This document shows positions 32,970-44,543 of a stretch of 64,000 nucleotides of DNA, piece by piece. How positions within the stretch are numbered: position 1 is the stretch's first letter; each line of letters starts with the position of its first letter. Under the pieces are notes generated by a model, which saw nothing but the letters and a program-made list of their open reading frames with translations, was not told the DNA's origin and made no database searches. Source of the DNA: Helianthus annuus (lineage: Eukaryota > Streptophyta > Magnoliopsida > Asterales > Asteraceae); contig NC_035438.2 of assembly GCF_002127325.2 (NCBI RefSeq), positions 89,652,385 through 89,716,384 on the forward strand. The letters are read 5' to 3'. The translations under genes were made by a program, and so were the position numbers.

Positions 32970-33394
32970 CTGTTGGTGCATTACATTTGTCGACTTCGTC
33001 TTGTATCGAGTCTTAGATTGCATTGTATAGATTAGGGCGTGTTTTACGAGAAAACAGGAAAATGTATGAGTTTTACGTGATGATTTCGCTTATTTGGACA
33101 TAGAGGTTTCGCTTATATGGTCTTGGGGGATTTCGCTCATATGTCATGTACATAAGAGCGAAATCACCAACACTATATATAGTGGTCCTATAGGCGAAAT
33201 CAGGATCATTGCCTTGTATTCCATACCGAAGTGATGCCGGTGTGAAGATCGAGCTGTAATCATTGTCAGATCAATACAATTAGCAGTTTTAGTGAAGTGT
33301 CAGCTATTTCTACCTCCGTTTCTTGTTATTCCGCACCTAAAACAAAGTTGAACACCTCTGAACGGCTCGTTCGGGTCAGATCACGATCCTACAA
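32970..33394 (+). repeat. E3 3' LTR (425 bp)
   Basis: Begins TGTTGGTGCATTAC after the purine tract GAGGGAGAGTC and ends GATCCTACA. It contains TATATATA (33174-33181) and five copies of a TTTCGCTYAT-type word, three direct and two inverted as GCGAAATC, in the 110 bp around the TATA box. The 5' partner LTR is not in the window, so the left boundary rests on the TG terminus and the purine tract. Confidence 0.75.
33174..33181 (+). promoter_or_regulatory. TATA box of E3 LTR
   Basis: TATATATA inside the palindromic word ACTATATATAGT, flanked by GCGAAATC repeats. Confidence 0.5.
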
Positions 33395-34989
33395 GATTGA
33401 GTGTGGGTTGATGTAGTAGTGATGGCAGTTGTTGGGATAACATCTGTTGAAACCACTGAAGTACCAACAACTGTTGATACAACAAGTGTCTTAACATCTG
33501 TTGGTTTGGAGGTTTGATAAGAGGAACTTTTGGGGATTTGAGGAGTTTGTTTGGTGGTTTTGGAAGGTGTGGTTTTGGGTTGGCTTACTTTTCTGGTAGG
33601 CTGTCTTCTTTTAGGTTTAGAAGTACCCTGCTCTTCCTTTTCCATCAAAACTTTCTTCTCCTGAGCAAACCTTTTTGACCCTTTTATTTCCATTGACTCT
33701 TTCATGTTTGCTTTTAATTCAGCAAATGCATTTTGAGTCTCATCAACCTTCTCGGTACTGAGGACTTCTTTCTTCAGCAGAGGTTATGATTTTAAGGTCA
33801 CCAGTGTATAATGGAAACACACCAGTGGACACTATGGTTCCCAAAGAAGAAATCGCCTTCAAGGGAGTCTCACTAATGAAACTACTGTCCAGGTGTAAAC
33901 CAGTGGGTTCAACACCTGTAGTAGCTGCTCCACTTGAACTACTGACAGGAATTACTTGAAATTCCTGCAGTGTAGCCTCCTCAACTGTTGGTGGGTTAGC
34001 AATGATAGAGGCACCAGACTCAGTCACTTGTTGTGGTATATTCTCATTGACAGGTGATTGAGAAGAATTGATTTGTGTCTGGGCTATATCAAGTGCATCC
34101 AACGAGGTATCATTGATGGTGTAAGTTGTGCAGTGAGGATAGGGGTAGAAAGAGAATTTGCCCTGGGAGCTGGGCTGTGGAAGATAGATTCAAGTGAATC
34201 CATTGCTTCATATTGTGGTGTCCCTGTGGATACAACCTGAACGTTTTGAGAGGATGCAGGAGGAGTTTTAGGCTCAGGTTGAGATCCTTCTTCCATCTGC
34301 TGTGAGGAAGTAGCAGCAGTGGTTATTGGTGACTTTTGTGTTGTCACAGGTATAATCTCTGGGACCTCATCTTCCAGAGTTAGCTTTTTAGTGGGTTTGG
34401 GGGGCTTTTGGATAGTTTTCTTTTTGGTCTTTTTGGTGATTTTTGGTGTGGGTTTCACAGCAGGGGTTGTGCTGCTGTGATCACCAGGAGCAGTGGGCTC
34501 AATAGTAAGAGCCTGAGGAGCAGTGGTTGCTGCTAAATTCTGCTCAGGTACCTCTATTTGTGTTTTTGAAGGTTTTGACAGCCTTGTGAATGTTTCAGAA
34601 GTTAGGTTGTTTATTTGAATAGGATTCCCTTAGATAAGCACATGTGCGTTATCCTTTGCAAATTTCTTTTGAAGATAAAAACTTAAAAACCTTGGAAACA
34701 ATAAAAATGATTTTTTATTAACATTTTTAACCATATTATTGAAAATCTCCTGAGAGTAGTTAAAATTTTCTTCAACCATGATTGCATAGCACAGGTATTG
34801 GATTTTCAATGGGATTTCATTAAAAGCTGTTGTTTTATTTGACACACACATGAGGAGGGTATGAAATAAAAACCTCATGGCAGATGGAAAACTGCCCTTT
34901 TGTAGAGTATCTTTTTTCATTTCTTCTTCATACCCTCTGTCAATGAAATCAGTTTGGGACTCTATTTTTTGGGAAAGAGCTTTTACCTG
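33395..34989 (-). pseudogene. E5: minus-strand accessory ORF of an old copia-type element, broken
   Basis: The minus strand reads from the E6 boundary leftward. First comes a hydrophobic, helical domain (34630-34920: FLFHTLLMCVSNKTTAFNE, QYLCYAIMVEENFNYS, LLFPRFLSFYL). After a stop codon the same frame continues as a Lys/Pro/Thr-rich low-complexity tail (34084-34458: KITKKTKKKTIQKPPKPTKK). Frameshifts carry it into 33743-34102 and then 33376-33705. I recall the FLxHTxLxC...NFSxxIF...PRFxQ pattern as a common domain next to Ty1/copia pol in sunflower-family genomes; its function is not known to me. It is interrupted at both ends by E3 and E6, making it the oldest layer in the window. No catalytic motif is seen. 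The last codons on the left come from the E3 LTR and are not part of it. Confidence 0.6.
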
Positions 34990-35799
34990 TGTTGGGATTG
35001 AACCCTACCAGAGGAACAGATAATGTAAAGCCAAAACCGGATCACATCAGAGGACTACCATAAGCAGCAGTTTACTCTTTGCTTTCCCCTTGACAGTGGT
35101 TACCTATCTGCTGATACACTCTAAACACTGCTTAGAAGAACAACTGATGAACCAAACACTGATGAAACAATTAAAGACTGCTAAAAGGCAAACGCTGAGC
35201 TCTATCTACTGCTGTATCTTAAGTACTGCTGAAGATCCAAGCACTGCTCATTCAAAGAATGATCACCTTTTGAAGAAAGCACTGATGTTCAAGTAATCAG
35301 TGCTTAGGCTGCAACAGTGGAACGTGAACAGTGTTAGACTTGTTTTGTATTGTATTATCAATCAGTTGTTAGACATCAGTAGTTTTGTTTAGATCAGTGT
35401 CTATAAGTTGTTAGGCTGTTAGATGTCACTATCATGGTGACGTCAGCTGAGGTACATCAGTAGTTTGGTTTGCTTATAAATATGACAGTACTCTGTACTG
35501 TTATATTTGATTCGTTTTGAGTGAGTTCTTCTCCTCAATTCAATCCTTTCATCTTGTGCAACCAACCTTGGAGTATCAGGCTGAGGGGGAGTTTAGTTTG
35601 TAAGCTTGCATTGTAACCTTTTGCTTTTCATTGTAATCATTCGACTCAAGGTGAAACAAGTGTTTAAACATACTACTCTCTTCTATGTTTGTGTTTACAA
35701 AGTTTGTATACAATTCCGCTGCACTTTACATAATTTTATATTCACTGAATGTTCATTTTGTACAAACGAACATAATCATGAGAGCCTCGGATCCTAACA
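34990..35799 (+). repeat. E6 5' LTR (810 bp)
   Basis: Begins TGTTGGGATTGAAC and ends GGATCCTAACA. TATAAATA is at 35475-35482. The R/U5 region carries an AGGGGGAG word at 35584-35591 of the kind usually seen in polypurine tracts. No gene is seen in it. Confidence 0.85.
35475..35482 (+). promoter_or_regulatory. TATA box of E6 LTR
   Basis: TATAAATA preceded by GGTTTGCT and followed about 35 bp later by a CTT/TTC-rich leader; a good plant core promoter context. Confidence 0.55.
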
Positions 35800-35801
35800 A
35801 T

Positions 35802-35817
35802 TGGTATCAGAGCTTGG
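35802..35817 (+). other. E6 primer-binding site, initiator tRNA-Met type
   Basis: TGGTATCAGAGCTTGG, two bases after the LTR end. Confidence 0.9.
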
Positions 35818-37053
35818 ACAGTCAAAATTCGATCTAACAATCAATTTGACATAACTGTTCAGCTCACAATTCATTGATACTAAGGATGGTTGCATTCAGT
35901 TGTAAAACAGAGTAACGAGTAAATCATGATCAAAATGGTTATTTAGAAACTATGTAAAACAACCAAGATGTTATAAGATTCACAAATCTCATACAGTTGG
36001 TGATATCATGCACAAATCATTCATAGTTTCCAGATCTGGAAACTTATCTGGCAACTATGGTATGTTGATCTTCATTCAAAATTGATTTCAAATGTTGTTA
36101 TGAAATTTGTGATGTTTTCATAATTCACACTAAAGTATGCACCTCAGATCAGCAAAACCTATGTTCATGTAAACATTAGTGTTTTGCTAACTCTAAAAGA
36201 GGGAAATAAAGCTTTAGTCACAATTTCTTATGTGCTCAAAGGCAGGTTGAGAATCCTCAAAAGGACCATATCAACTTTTTCAAAACACATTAAGAAAATA
36301 AGGAGCCAAACAGTCCTAATCATATGTAATGTGAGATCTGGTAATAAAACATGCACACATGTGGTCAGATCTCTCAAAACATTTCTTCAAAGTGATTCTG
36401 GACTAAGCGTGTTCAAAATAAAATCTCCCAGTGAGTATTTCTGAACATGTGAATAAAAAGGGTATAAAGGGAAAAAGAAATGAACAAATCTCAAAGTGTG
36501 GTTATCTCAAAACTTTTGAAATCAAAAGAAAAGAGTATAAGCATAAAACACTCTTGAGGTTAAAGTTAGGTTAAACAATGGGATCATGCAACTGTGTGCA
36601 TTCATCAGTACAGGAATTGTTCAGGTATCTATGATATTCCCAGTGATTGACCTTAAAAAAAAAGGAATTTACAATTGATTGACAAGAAAATGACCCCAAA
36701 CAATGGTCAAAATAACTTGAGAATGATATGATCATGAACTTATTGGGAAGCTGTCAGATCCCTTTTGATATTTTCAAAACTCCTTTTATTTTTGTAAGGG
36801 GTTTTTCTCAAATAAAACTAGATATATATTACTTCTTGTAAAATACATTTTGTACTTTTACTCATTTTTGTTAGTAAAGTACATCTCTGGTCAGGATGCA
36901 ATTTCCTTATTTTTGTGTGAAATTACTATCCTTAAATCTGATCAAAAGGAAATGGCACACATACCAAGGTCATGTTAAGCTCAAGTTTGGTTGTCACAGA
37001 TCAAAAATTGATTGCAAATTGATTTTGAACTACTGAGATACTCATGTTCTAGT
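35818..37053 (+). other. E6 interior, no recognisable coding
   Basis: AT-rich, with only short open frames (for example 36184-36444) that lack a gag pattern. Either the leader is long or gag has decayed or been lost. E7 interrupts it at 37054. Confidence 0.6.
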
Positions 37054-39525
37054 TGTCACACCCCGACCATGTAAAAAGACAAATCGTGGCGGAAACGCCG
37101 GGGAGTGTTATAACAGAATTATTGTTTCAAACCATGGATACGAAGAGTTTCATTTCATTAAATATTAAACATTGTTTTAAAGTTAAACAAGCAACTCAAA
37201 CATAGACTAATATCATTATTAAATCACTAAGGCCTCGTCCGGTCCTAAGTGAGCATGCTTCCTATTCGCAATCAATACTAAGCAACTTCACCTGAAACAT
37301 ATGTAAAAACAAAGTCAGCAAAGAAATGCTGGCGAGTACATAGGTTTTGTGAGAGTGTCAGATTCATGGCTCGTTTATACGTTGGAATAAATTGTGCAAC
37401 CTTGTTAATTGTCATTAGAAAACCTTGTTTTATAAAATGTTGTATTGTAAAATGAATAACCGAATCAAAATAGTTTGGTTATAATTTATAAACCTCGAAG
37501 CCATGAATCTTTACCCAAAACATTTGTTTTTCGTAAACCAAATCGTAAATCATTTTCGTAATAAAATTCGTATTGTTTATATCGTTTCGAAAACCTCGTT
37601 TGTGTGACATCGCTTCCAATTGTTTACCCAGATCGTTTAATTCGTTAAACATCTCTTTAGTCGTTTAAATCATTCTCGTTTTAGATCGTGAAACTACTTT
37701 TGGTCGTCTCGCTAATAACATTCAAACCTGTGTGACTCGTTTATTGTTCAAATCGTTTTCGCATTAACAAACCTCCAAAGGGTAAGTTAACAATCATCAG
37801 ATTCGGTCGTTACCCACCTAACCCACACATAACCATGGGTCCAGTCTGATAACGGGATTTGTCGGATCCTATGGTACCATAACCTAATATTGGTCTGTTT
37901 GGCCGAAATTAATGAATGTCATTTGTTATGTAATTACAACCAACAAGCTCGTTCACATTATCGAAATCGTTATTAGTTTGATATAAACCATCTTACTCGT
38001 TGTGAAACCATCGTTAAAACATCGAAATCGTTTTGATACATATGAATCACCCCAAAACAATTGAAAACAGTAAAATAGGGGAACTATGTACTCAACTTTG
38101 GGTGCGTTTTTATATGCTAACACAATCCCTCAAATTATTTATTTTTCCTAAATTAAATAAGAATGATTTAATAAACAAAATTCATAAAATTGACGAAGTT
38201 TCTCCGATACTTAGAATTTTCACATAACTTTGAGATTCCTTGAAAAGTTATTATTTTTGATTATTTTGGTATATTCGCGTATATGTACTCAAGCGTAAAA
38301 CAAATAATCTTGTCAAGTATTATGATGTCATCATACACATATTATAAAACACATAGCACATTGTAACATATAAAATTTTCTCATGAACAACCCATTATAG
38401 TTATGTCGAAAAACACTTATTTTAGCGTTTCGGTAACTTTTTTGAGCGTCGGAAGTCACGTATGACTAACCAAACACCAAGTAAACTTAATATAAGTTAA
38501 AATACTTATTTTTAGACTAAAAATATTAGTTTGGTTACTGATCTAAAACAGTTTAATGAAAATCCTCCGAAAAGGCGATTTTTGACCGTTTTACCGCATA
38601 GTTTTGCATCAAATGTTACCCGAACCATCCCTAATCGAAACGACTTCAAATTTTAACATAACCCATGTTATTTACTGAATAAAATAATGGTTTTACTCAT
38701 GATAGTGCAGGTCTTAAATACAGCATTTAGATCATGCAAATTTCGCATATTTTACCATTTTTTAAGCTATATGTACAACATGTAAAGCTACCAACCTTAT
38801 GTCAAAGTTTCATGCCATTATAATACATCAAATAAAGTTATTTTTAGTGTTTATAACCTGATCTAAAATAGTTTTTGCCAAACAACCCCTTTTTATCATT
38901 TCTTGAGCTTTAAACCCACATGTATCTTCGTGTACAAGTGCTTAAAGCACACTAACATAGCATCACATTTTATATGGGTTTAGATGCATCAAATATGAGA
39001 TTTATTTATGTTATTTGCTGATGTACTTGGTCATCTAACATATCATACATGAATCACCAAATACTTGCATTTTTTCCATTATTTAAGAACAAGCAACAAT
39101 ATAAACGAGTATTTAACAACAACCAAACTCGAAACTCACACACACACACATATATATACGTATATGTATGGTTATACATGTATATATACACCACCATTTT
39201 TTTTGTAACCAAGACCCATTTCATTTTTAGATTTCAAGTTTAGTGAAAATCCCAAGATTCAAGAGAAACTTTAAATCATCTAAGAACAACTATGAATCAA
39301 TGGTAAAACATAAGTGTTATACCTTCAAGATTCAAGTAGGTTGTGGGATGATAGGAAGCTTGTATTCACTTGACAACACCTTGGGAACACCCTTAGATCT
39401 TCACACTAACTTGAAGTTTACTAGAAAGGGTGTTGAATCTTCAAGAACAAGACTTGAAGATATGAAGAAGATTAAGATAGAGAGAGGGAGAGATGGGGAG
39501 TGAAGATGGAGTGATGGAATGGTGG

Positions 39526-39533
39526 TATTTATA
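39526..39533 (-). promoter_or_regulatory. TATA box of E7 LTR
   Basis: The minus strand reads TATAAATA, followed by a CT-rich leader (CACTCCATCTTCACTCCCC). The minisatellite ends 14 bp upstream of it in the element's sense. Confidence 0.6.
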
Positions 39534-39547
39534 GACCTTCCACATAG

Positions 39548-39810
39548 CATATTCCTAGCATATTCCTGGCATATTCCTGGCATATTCCTGACATATTCCT
39601 GGCATATTCCTGGCATATTCCTGACATATTCCTGGCATATTCCTAGTATATTCCTGGCATATTCCTGGCATATTCCTGGCATATTCCTGGCATATTCCTA
39701 GTATATTCCTAGCATATTCCTGGCATATTCCTGGCATATTCCTGGCATATTCCAGACAAATTCCTGCATATTCCTGGTATATTCCTAGCATATTCCTGGT
39801 ATATTCCTGG
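39548..39810. repeat. 11-bp minisatellite (CATATTCCTGG)n in E7 LTR
   Basis: About 24 units of CATATTCCTGG with variants (CTAG, CTGA, one ACAAATTCCTG). It is absent from the related E8 LTR, so it expanded in the E7 lineage. Confidence 0.95.
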
Positions 39811-40338
39811 GTTTGCTGCGTTGACTGCGTTTTGCAGTGTAAGCACTGTGTCGCGTAGGAACACACGGTACGCGCTTAAACTTGAAAAATAACGTTTTTA
39901 AGCGTTTTAATTTATTTTTCAACACGAACCTGTTTAAAATACAATTTTAATCATAACAGAATATTTGTGGGATTAAATATTATCCGGGCGGCCACCAACG
40001 TTCGTTTCGCAGTTTTGTCGTAATTAGTTCTTTAGTTCAAATAAACATGTTTTCGCCATACCGAATCCTTCGAAACTTATTTCTAAGTTATGTAAGGGGT
40101 ATTTAGGGTATGTTTGGCTTACGTCACAGTTCCGGAGTGTACGTTGCGTTAAACTGATTGCGTTTAAGCACCAGTTTGCGTATAACCTTCCATAAAGTGA
40201 TTTAAAGCTTGAACTCGAAATCGAATCAAATTGTAAAATCATCAAACACAAGAACACATATAATAACACCAAAGCGTATTGTTTTATTAACCAACATTGT
40301 TTTACATTATACGGTTCTTAAAGAACACAGTTGTCACA

Positions 40339-41089
40339 GTCTCCCCTACTTTAGGAATTTCGTCCCGAAATTTTATTTAGAGGAAACTTGTGAAAGCTTG
40401 AAACATGAAGTCGAAAAGATAAAACAACACCGGTTAGGGTTCCGAACTTCTAGTAACTTTAAATAACATTATGCTTGCAAGGCAAGAGGGACACTTATAT
40501 ACAAGTATATGAAGCGTCATTGGTACGTCCACCGTACCTTCATTACATTGTTCACATTTCGTTATTGTTGTCGCTATTGGTTCTTACACATGATAAATCT
40601 TACTGTGGTTTCCGTGCACTGAATTTTTATAATTGTGTACGCGTCCATAATTACCTAATTCCTTGCATAGTCCACACAGTGCATTTAATAATGTGTAGGG
40701 GAAAAACCAAATGAATGAACCTGTGATGAGTGTGACTGGGCCACCAGAGGGTCCTTTCAGCTGCATCATCCCATGCTACTCTTAACCAGATTCTGAATCA
40801 ATCTTTAACTAGACCACTCAAGGGTCTATTTTCGAATCATGGAATGGTACTATATAATCCAAGGGTCTTAACTACCACGTAGAAACCCATTAAGGATTTA
40901 AGATAGTACCTTTTGAATATCCTATTATGAATCCCTCATATGAGGATATGGAAGATTCTATGAGGATTTCGATAACGAAAATCAAATCTCATAATAAAAG
41001 AGAACACCTAAACACATAATCGCATTAATCGTTTAACTTGACCTTTAATTTGTTATCTTTGGATACGGGTATTTAAAGCATTCCAGGAT
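40339..41089 (-). other. E7 purine tract, dyad and 3' non-coding region
   Basis: Next to the LTR are the minus-strand purine tract AAAGTAGGGGAGAC and the dyad AATTTCGGGACGAAATT (40356-40372). The rest is non-coding but resembles the E9 3' region (about 62380-62700): shared words include CCTTGAGTGGTCTAG, GATGATRYAGCTGAAAGGA and TGCAYAATTATGG-like sequence, in the same order. Confidence 0.75.
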
Positions 41090-41466
41090 TCAAATCAGGG
41101 CTCCGATTTGAAATTCCATGGGCTTGCGTCCCAAATCTGCATAACTCTTTTGACGGCTTCTAGCGGTCACAAGATTATCGCAGATTTTCTTGATTTTGTC
41201 TGTTGTTTCCAGAATGAGCTCAGGTCCAGTAAGCTGAGCTTCACCGTTCTCATTCCAACAGACAGGTGAACGACGTTTTCGACCGTAGAGAGCTTCGAAT
41301 GGTGGCATCTTAATGCTAGTATGATAACTATTAGTGTATGAGAACTCGATCAATGGCAGATGAGAACCCCAATTACCACCAAAGTCTATCACGCATGCTC
41401 TAAGCATATCCTTCAAAGTTTGAATCGTCCTCTCGGATTGACCATTTGTTTGGGGATGATTAGGAG
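41090..41466 (-). pseudogene. E7 integrase fragment
   Basis: The minus strand encodes the end of the integrase core and the start of its carboxyl domain: [20 protein letters not shown] (contains the catalytic Glu), [36 protein letters not shown] and [16 protein letters not shown], ending at a stop where related proteins continue with the [13 protein letters not shown] region. The chromodomain-like tail is missing. The open frame appears to extend to 41599, but the part beyond 41466 is E8 LTR. Confidence 0.9.
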
Positions 41467-42311
41467 TGTGACAACTGTGTTCTGTAATCTCTGTACGATG
41501 TAAAACAATGGTGATTATCAATAAAACAATGTGCTTTCGTGTTAATATATGTGTATTTGTGTTTGAGAATTTTACAATTTGATTCGATTTCGACTTCAAA
41601 CTTTAAATCACTTTCTGGTAGGTTATACGCAAACTGGTGCTTAAACACAATCAGTTTAACGCGACCTACATTCCGGAACTGTGACGTAAGCCAAACATAC
41701 CCTAAATATCCCTTACATTACTTAGAAATAAGTTTCGAAGGATTCGGTATGGCGAAAACATGTTTATTTGAACTAAAGAACTAATTGCGACAAAACTGCG
41801 AAACGAACGTTGGTGACCGCCCGGATAATATTTAAATCCCACAAATATTCTGTTATGATTAAAATCTTATTTTAATCAGGTTCGTGTTGAAAAATAAATT
41901 AAAACGCTTAAAAACGTTATTTTCCAAGTTTAAGCACGTACCGCGTGTTTCTGCGCGACACAGTGCTTTTACTGCGAAACGCGGACAACGCAGCCAGTCT
42001 TGACAACTGAAATTTATTTCAGTAATATTTTGGCAAGATTATTTTGATAGAAAAATAAAAATAATTTAGAACGCCATAAACCGGGATTTAAACGCTAGAT
42101 AAAATACCCGGTACCCAGTTAAACACCTACTTCTATCCTATTTACCAACAAAATTACATTTAAACCCCCCCCCCCATATACAAACTTACGGATTCAATAC
42201 ATGGGGACCACACCATATATTTTCAAAATCTTGCAATAAATCTTCATAGATTTTGCTTGGATACACTAGAGATTTTCTTTGATCATGGAAGATATGGAGT
42301 AGATTTTGGCC

Positions 42312-42320
42312 TATATATTA
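42312..42320 (+). promoter_or_regulatory. TATA box of E8 LTR
   Basis: TATATATTA followed by CAACACTCAACTTCTTCTCT-type pyrimidine-rich leader sequence. Confidence 0.55.
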
Positions 42321-43850
42321 CTACCATACTTGCACTCAACATCACAACACTCAACTTCTTCTCTCCTCCCTCTCTCCAAAACCGTTCACCCTCTTCTCTC
42401 TCTATCTTCATCTTTTTGCAAATTTGTTCTTATGAATCAAGTCCTTTTCCAAGCATATTTCAAGTGTTTGTGAAGAATCAAAGGTGATTCCAAGGTGCAT
42501 TCAAGTGATTTCAAGCTTCTATCATTAAAATCTCATCCCATAACCTACTCGAATCTTGAAGGTATAACATTTTTTTAGTCATACTTTCGATTCTTGGTTG
42601 TTCTTGATGAATTGAAGCTCTCTTGAATCTTGGAATTTTCACCAAACTTGAGAACTAAAATGAAATGGGTCTTGATACTAATAAAAATGGTGGAGTGTAT
42701 ATATGTATGTGACCGTACATATATATATGTGTGTATGAGTCTTGAAGTTTGATTTTCTTGTTAAGTACTTGTTTATGTTGTTGCATGTTTTTGAATATAG
42801 TTAAAAATGCAAGTATTTGATGATTTGTGCAAGATATGATAAATGATCAATTAAATCAGCAAGTAAACATGAATAAATCACATGTTTGATGCATCTAAAC
42901 TCATATGAAAAGATGATGATATGATAGTGTGCTTTAGACACTTGTACATGAAGGAATATGTTGATTTAAAGCTCAAGAAGTGATAAAAAATGGTTGTATG
43001 ACAAAAGTGATTTTGAACAGATTATAAACACTAAAAATAACATTATTTGGTGTAATATAATGGCATGAAACTTTGACATAGGGTTGATAGCTTTGCATGT
43101 TGTACATATAGCTTAAAAAGTGGTAAAATATGCGAAATTTGCATGATTTATATGCTCTATTTAAGACCTGCACTATTGTGAGTATAACCATTATTTTATT
43201 CAGTAAATAACATGGGTTGTGTCAAAATTTCAAGTCGTTTCGATTTGGGATGGTTCGGGTAACGTTTGATGCAAAACTATGCGGTAAAACGGTTAAAAAT
43301 CGCCTTTTCGGAGGATTTTTATTAAACTGTTTTTGATCAGTAACCAAACTGATATTTTTGATATAAAAACAAGTATTTTAACTTATACTAAGTTTACTTG
43401 GGGTTCGTTTAGTCATACGTGGCTTCCGACGTCCAAAAATGTTACCGAAACGCTAAAATAAGTGGTTTTCAACATAACTAGAATGGGTTGTTCATAAGTA
43501 AACTTAATGTGTCACAATGTGCTATGTGTTTTACAATATGTGTATGATGATGTGTTAGTGTTGACAAGATTATGTGTATTACGCTTGAGTATATGTATAT
43601 ATACAAATACACTAAAATAATCAAAAATAATAACTTTTCGATAAAACTCAAAGTTATGTGAAAATTCTAAGTATCGGAGAAACTTCGGTATTTATGTGAA
43701 TTTTGATTATTAAAATCATCCTTACTTTATTTAGGACGCATAAACAATTTGAGGGATTGTGTTAACAATTAAAAACGCACCCAAGGTGAGTACATAGTTC
43801 CCCTATTTTACTGTTTTCAATAGTTTTGGGGTGATTCATATGTATCAAAA

Positions 43851-44048
43851 CGATTTCGATGTTTTCACGATGGTTTCAAAAACGATTAAGGTGATTTATA
43901 CAAAACTGATAACGATTTCGATGATTTCACGATGGTTTCAAAAACGATTAAGGTGGTTTATACAAAACTGATAACGATTTCGATGTTTTCACGATGGTTT
44001 CGAAAACGATTAAGGTGGTTTATACAAAACTGATAACGATTTCGATGA
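43851..44048. repeat. Three tandem 62-bp units in E8 LTR
   Basis: ACGATTTCGATG recurs at 43851, 43913, 43975 and 44037, exactly 62 bp apart, with few substitutions between units. Confidence 0.95.
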
Positions 44049-44474
44049 GGTGTACATGACTTGTTGGTTGTAATTACATAACGAATGACATTCATTAACA
44101 TTGATCAAGCCGACCAGTATTAGGTTATGGTACCATAGGATCTGACAAATCCCGTTATTGCACTACACCCATGGTTATGTGTGGGGGTTGTGGGTAACGA
44201 CTGAATCTGATAATTTTTAACTTACCCTTTGGAGGTTTGTTAATGCGAAAACGAGTTGAACAATAATCGAGTCACACAGGTTTGAATGTTGTTAGCGAGA
44301 CGACCAAAAGTAGTTTCACTATTAAAACGAGTACGATTTGAGACGAGTTAAACGATTTGAAACGAGATACACGAGGTGAAACGAGTAAACGATTTGGGGA
44401 CGACTTGGAAACGATGTTAAACGATTACGATAAGCGATTGGTTTTTGGTTAAGTGTTTAGATAACGAGACGAGT

Positions 44475-44543
44475 GTAATGTGGTGAAAACATGGTAGATA
44501 CGCCGATGGTACTTCTTATATATAAGTGTTTTCATCATATTAC
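44475..44543 (+). other. Conserved stem-loop in the transcribed part of E8 LTR
   Basis: Arms GTAATGTGGTGAAAAC (44475-44490) and GTTTTCATCATATTAC (44528-44543) pair at all 16 positions, two as G-U. The 37-nt loop contains GATACGCCG and TATATATAAGT. E9 has the same loop and a re-paired stem at 50458-50526. Confidence 0.7.

Larger units (their letters stand above)
31216..33394 (+). mobile_element. E3 (right part): 3' non-coding region and 3' LTR
   Basis: Continuation of E3 after E4. 31216-32969 is non-coding. It contains several G-rich purine tracts (AGGGGGAG at 31338-31345 and 32405-32412; GAGGGAGAG near 32476 and 32958), a (GA)n run (32859-32880) and TGTTGGTGCAT-like words at 32489 and 32544 resembling the LTR start. 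A 425-bp 3' LTR follows. No pol remnant is recognisable. Confidence 0.75.
34990..37053 (+). mobile_element. E6: Ty1/copia-type LTR element, 5' end only
   Basis: 5' LTR 34990-35799, PBS at 35802, then 1.2 kb of interior before the E7 insertion. It is inserted into E5 (left flank ACCTG as candidate TSD). The rest should lie beyond E7-E10, off the window. Short LTRs with TGTTGGG...CCTAACA ends fit Ty1/copia. Confidence 0.75.
37054..40338 (-). repeat. E7 3' LTR (3285 bp)
   Basis: Minus-strand ends TGTGACAACTGTG (40338) and GGTCGGGGTGTGACA (37054). It aligns along most of its length with the E8 LTR in inverted orientation (for example the GCAAACTGGTGC and ATCCGGGCGG stretches). Compared with E8 it has an 11-bp minisatellite before the promoter and lacks the block carrying the E8/E9 stem-loop, which should fall near 37600-37640. 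Confidence 0.85.
37054..41466 (-). mobile_element. E7: Ty3/gypsy element, 3' part only
   Basis: Minus-strand element: 3' LTR 37054-40338, purine tract and dyad, a non-coding 3' region and an integrase fragment, then the E8 insertion at 41467. Its 5' part lies beyond the window. The LTR belongs to the same family as E8, in opposite orientation. Confidence 0.85.

Noticed and set aside
35802..35817. TGGTATCAGAGC sites as tRNA genes
   Set aside because: Only the 3' complement of initiator tRNA-Met is present at each; they are primer-binding sites, without cloverleaf sequence.
39401..39866. ORFs with ARNMPGICQEY repeats
   Set aside because: Translations of the 11-bp minisatellite on alternate frames.
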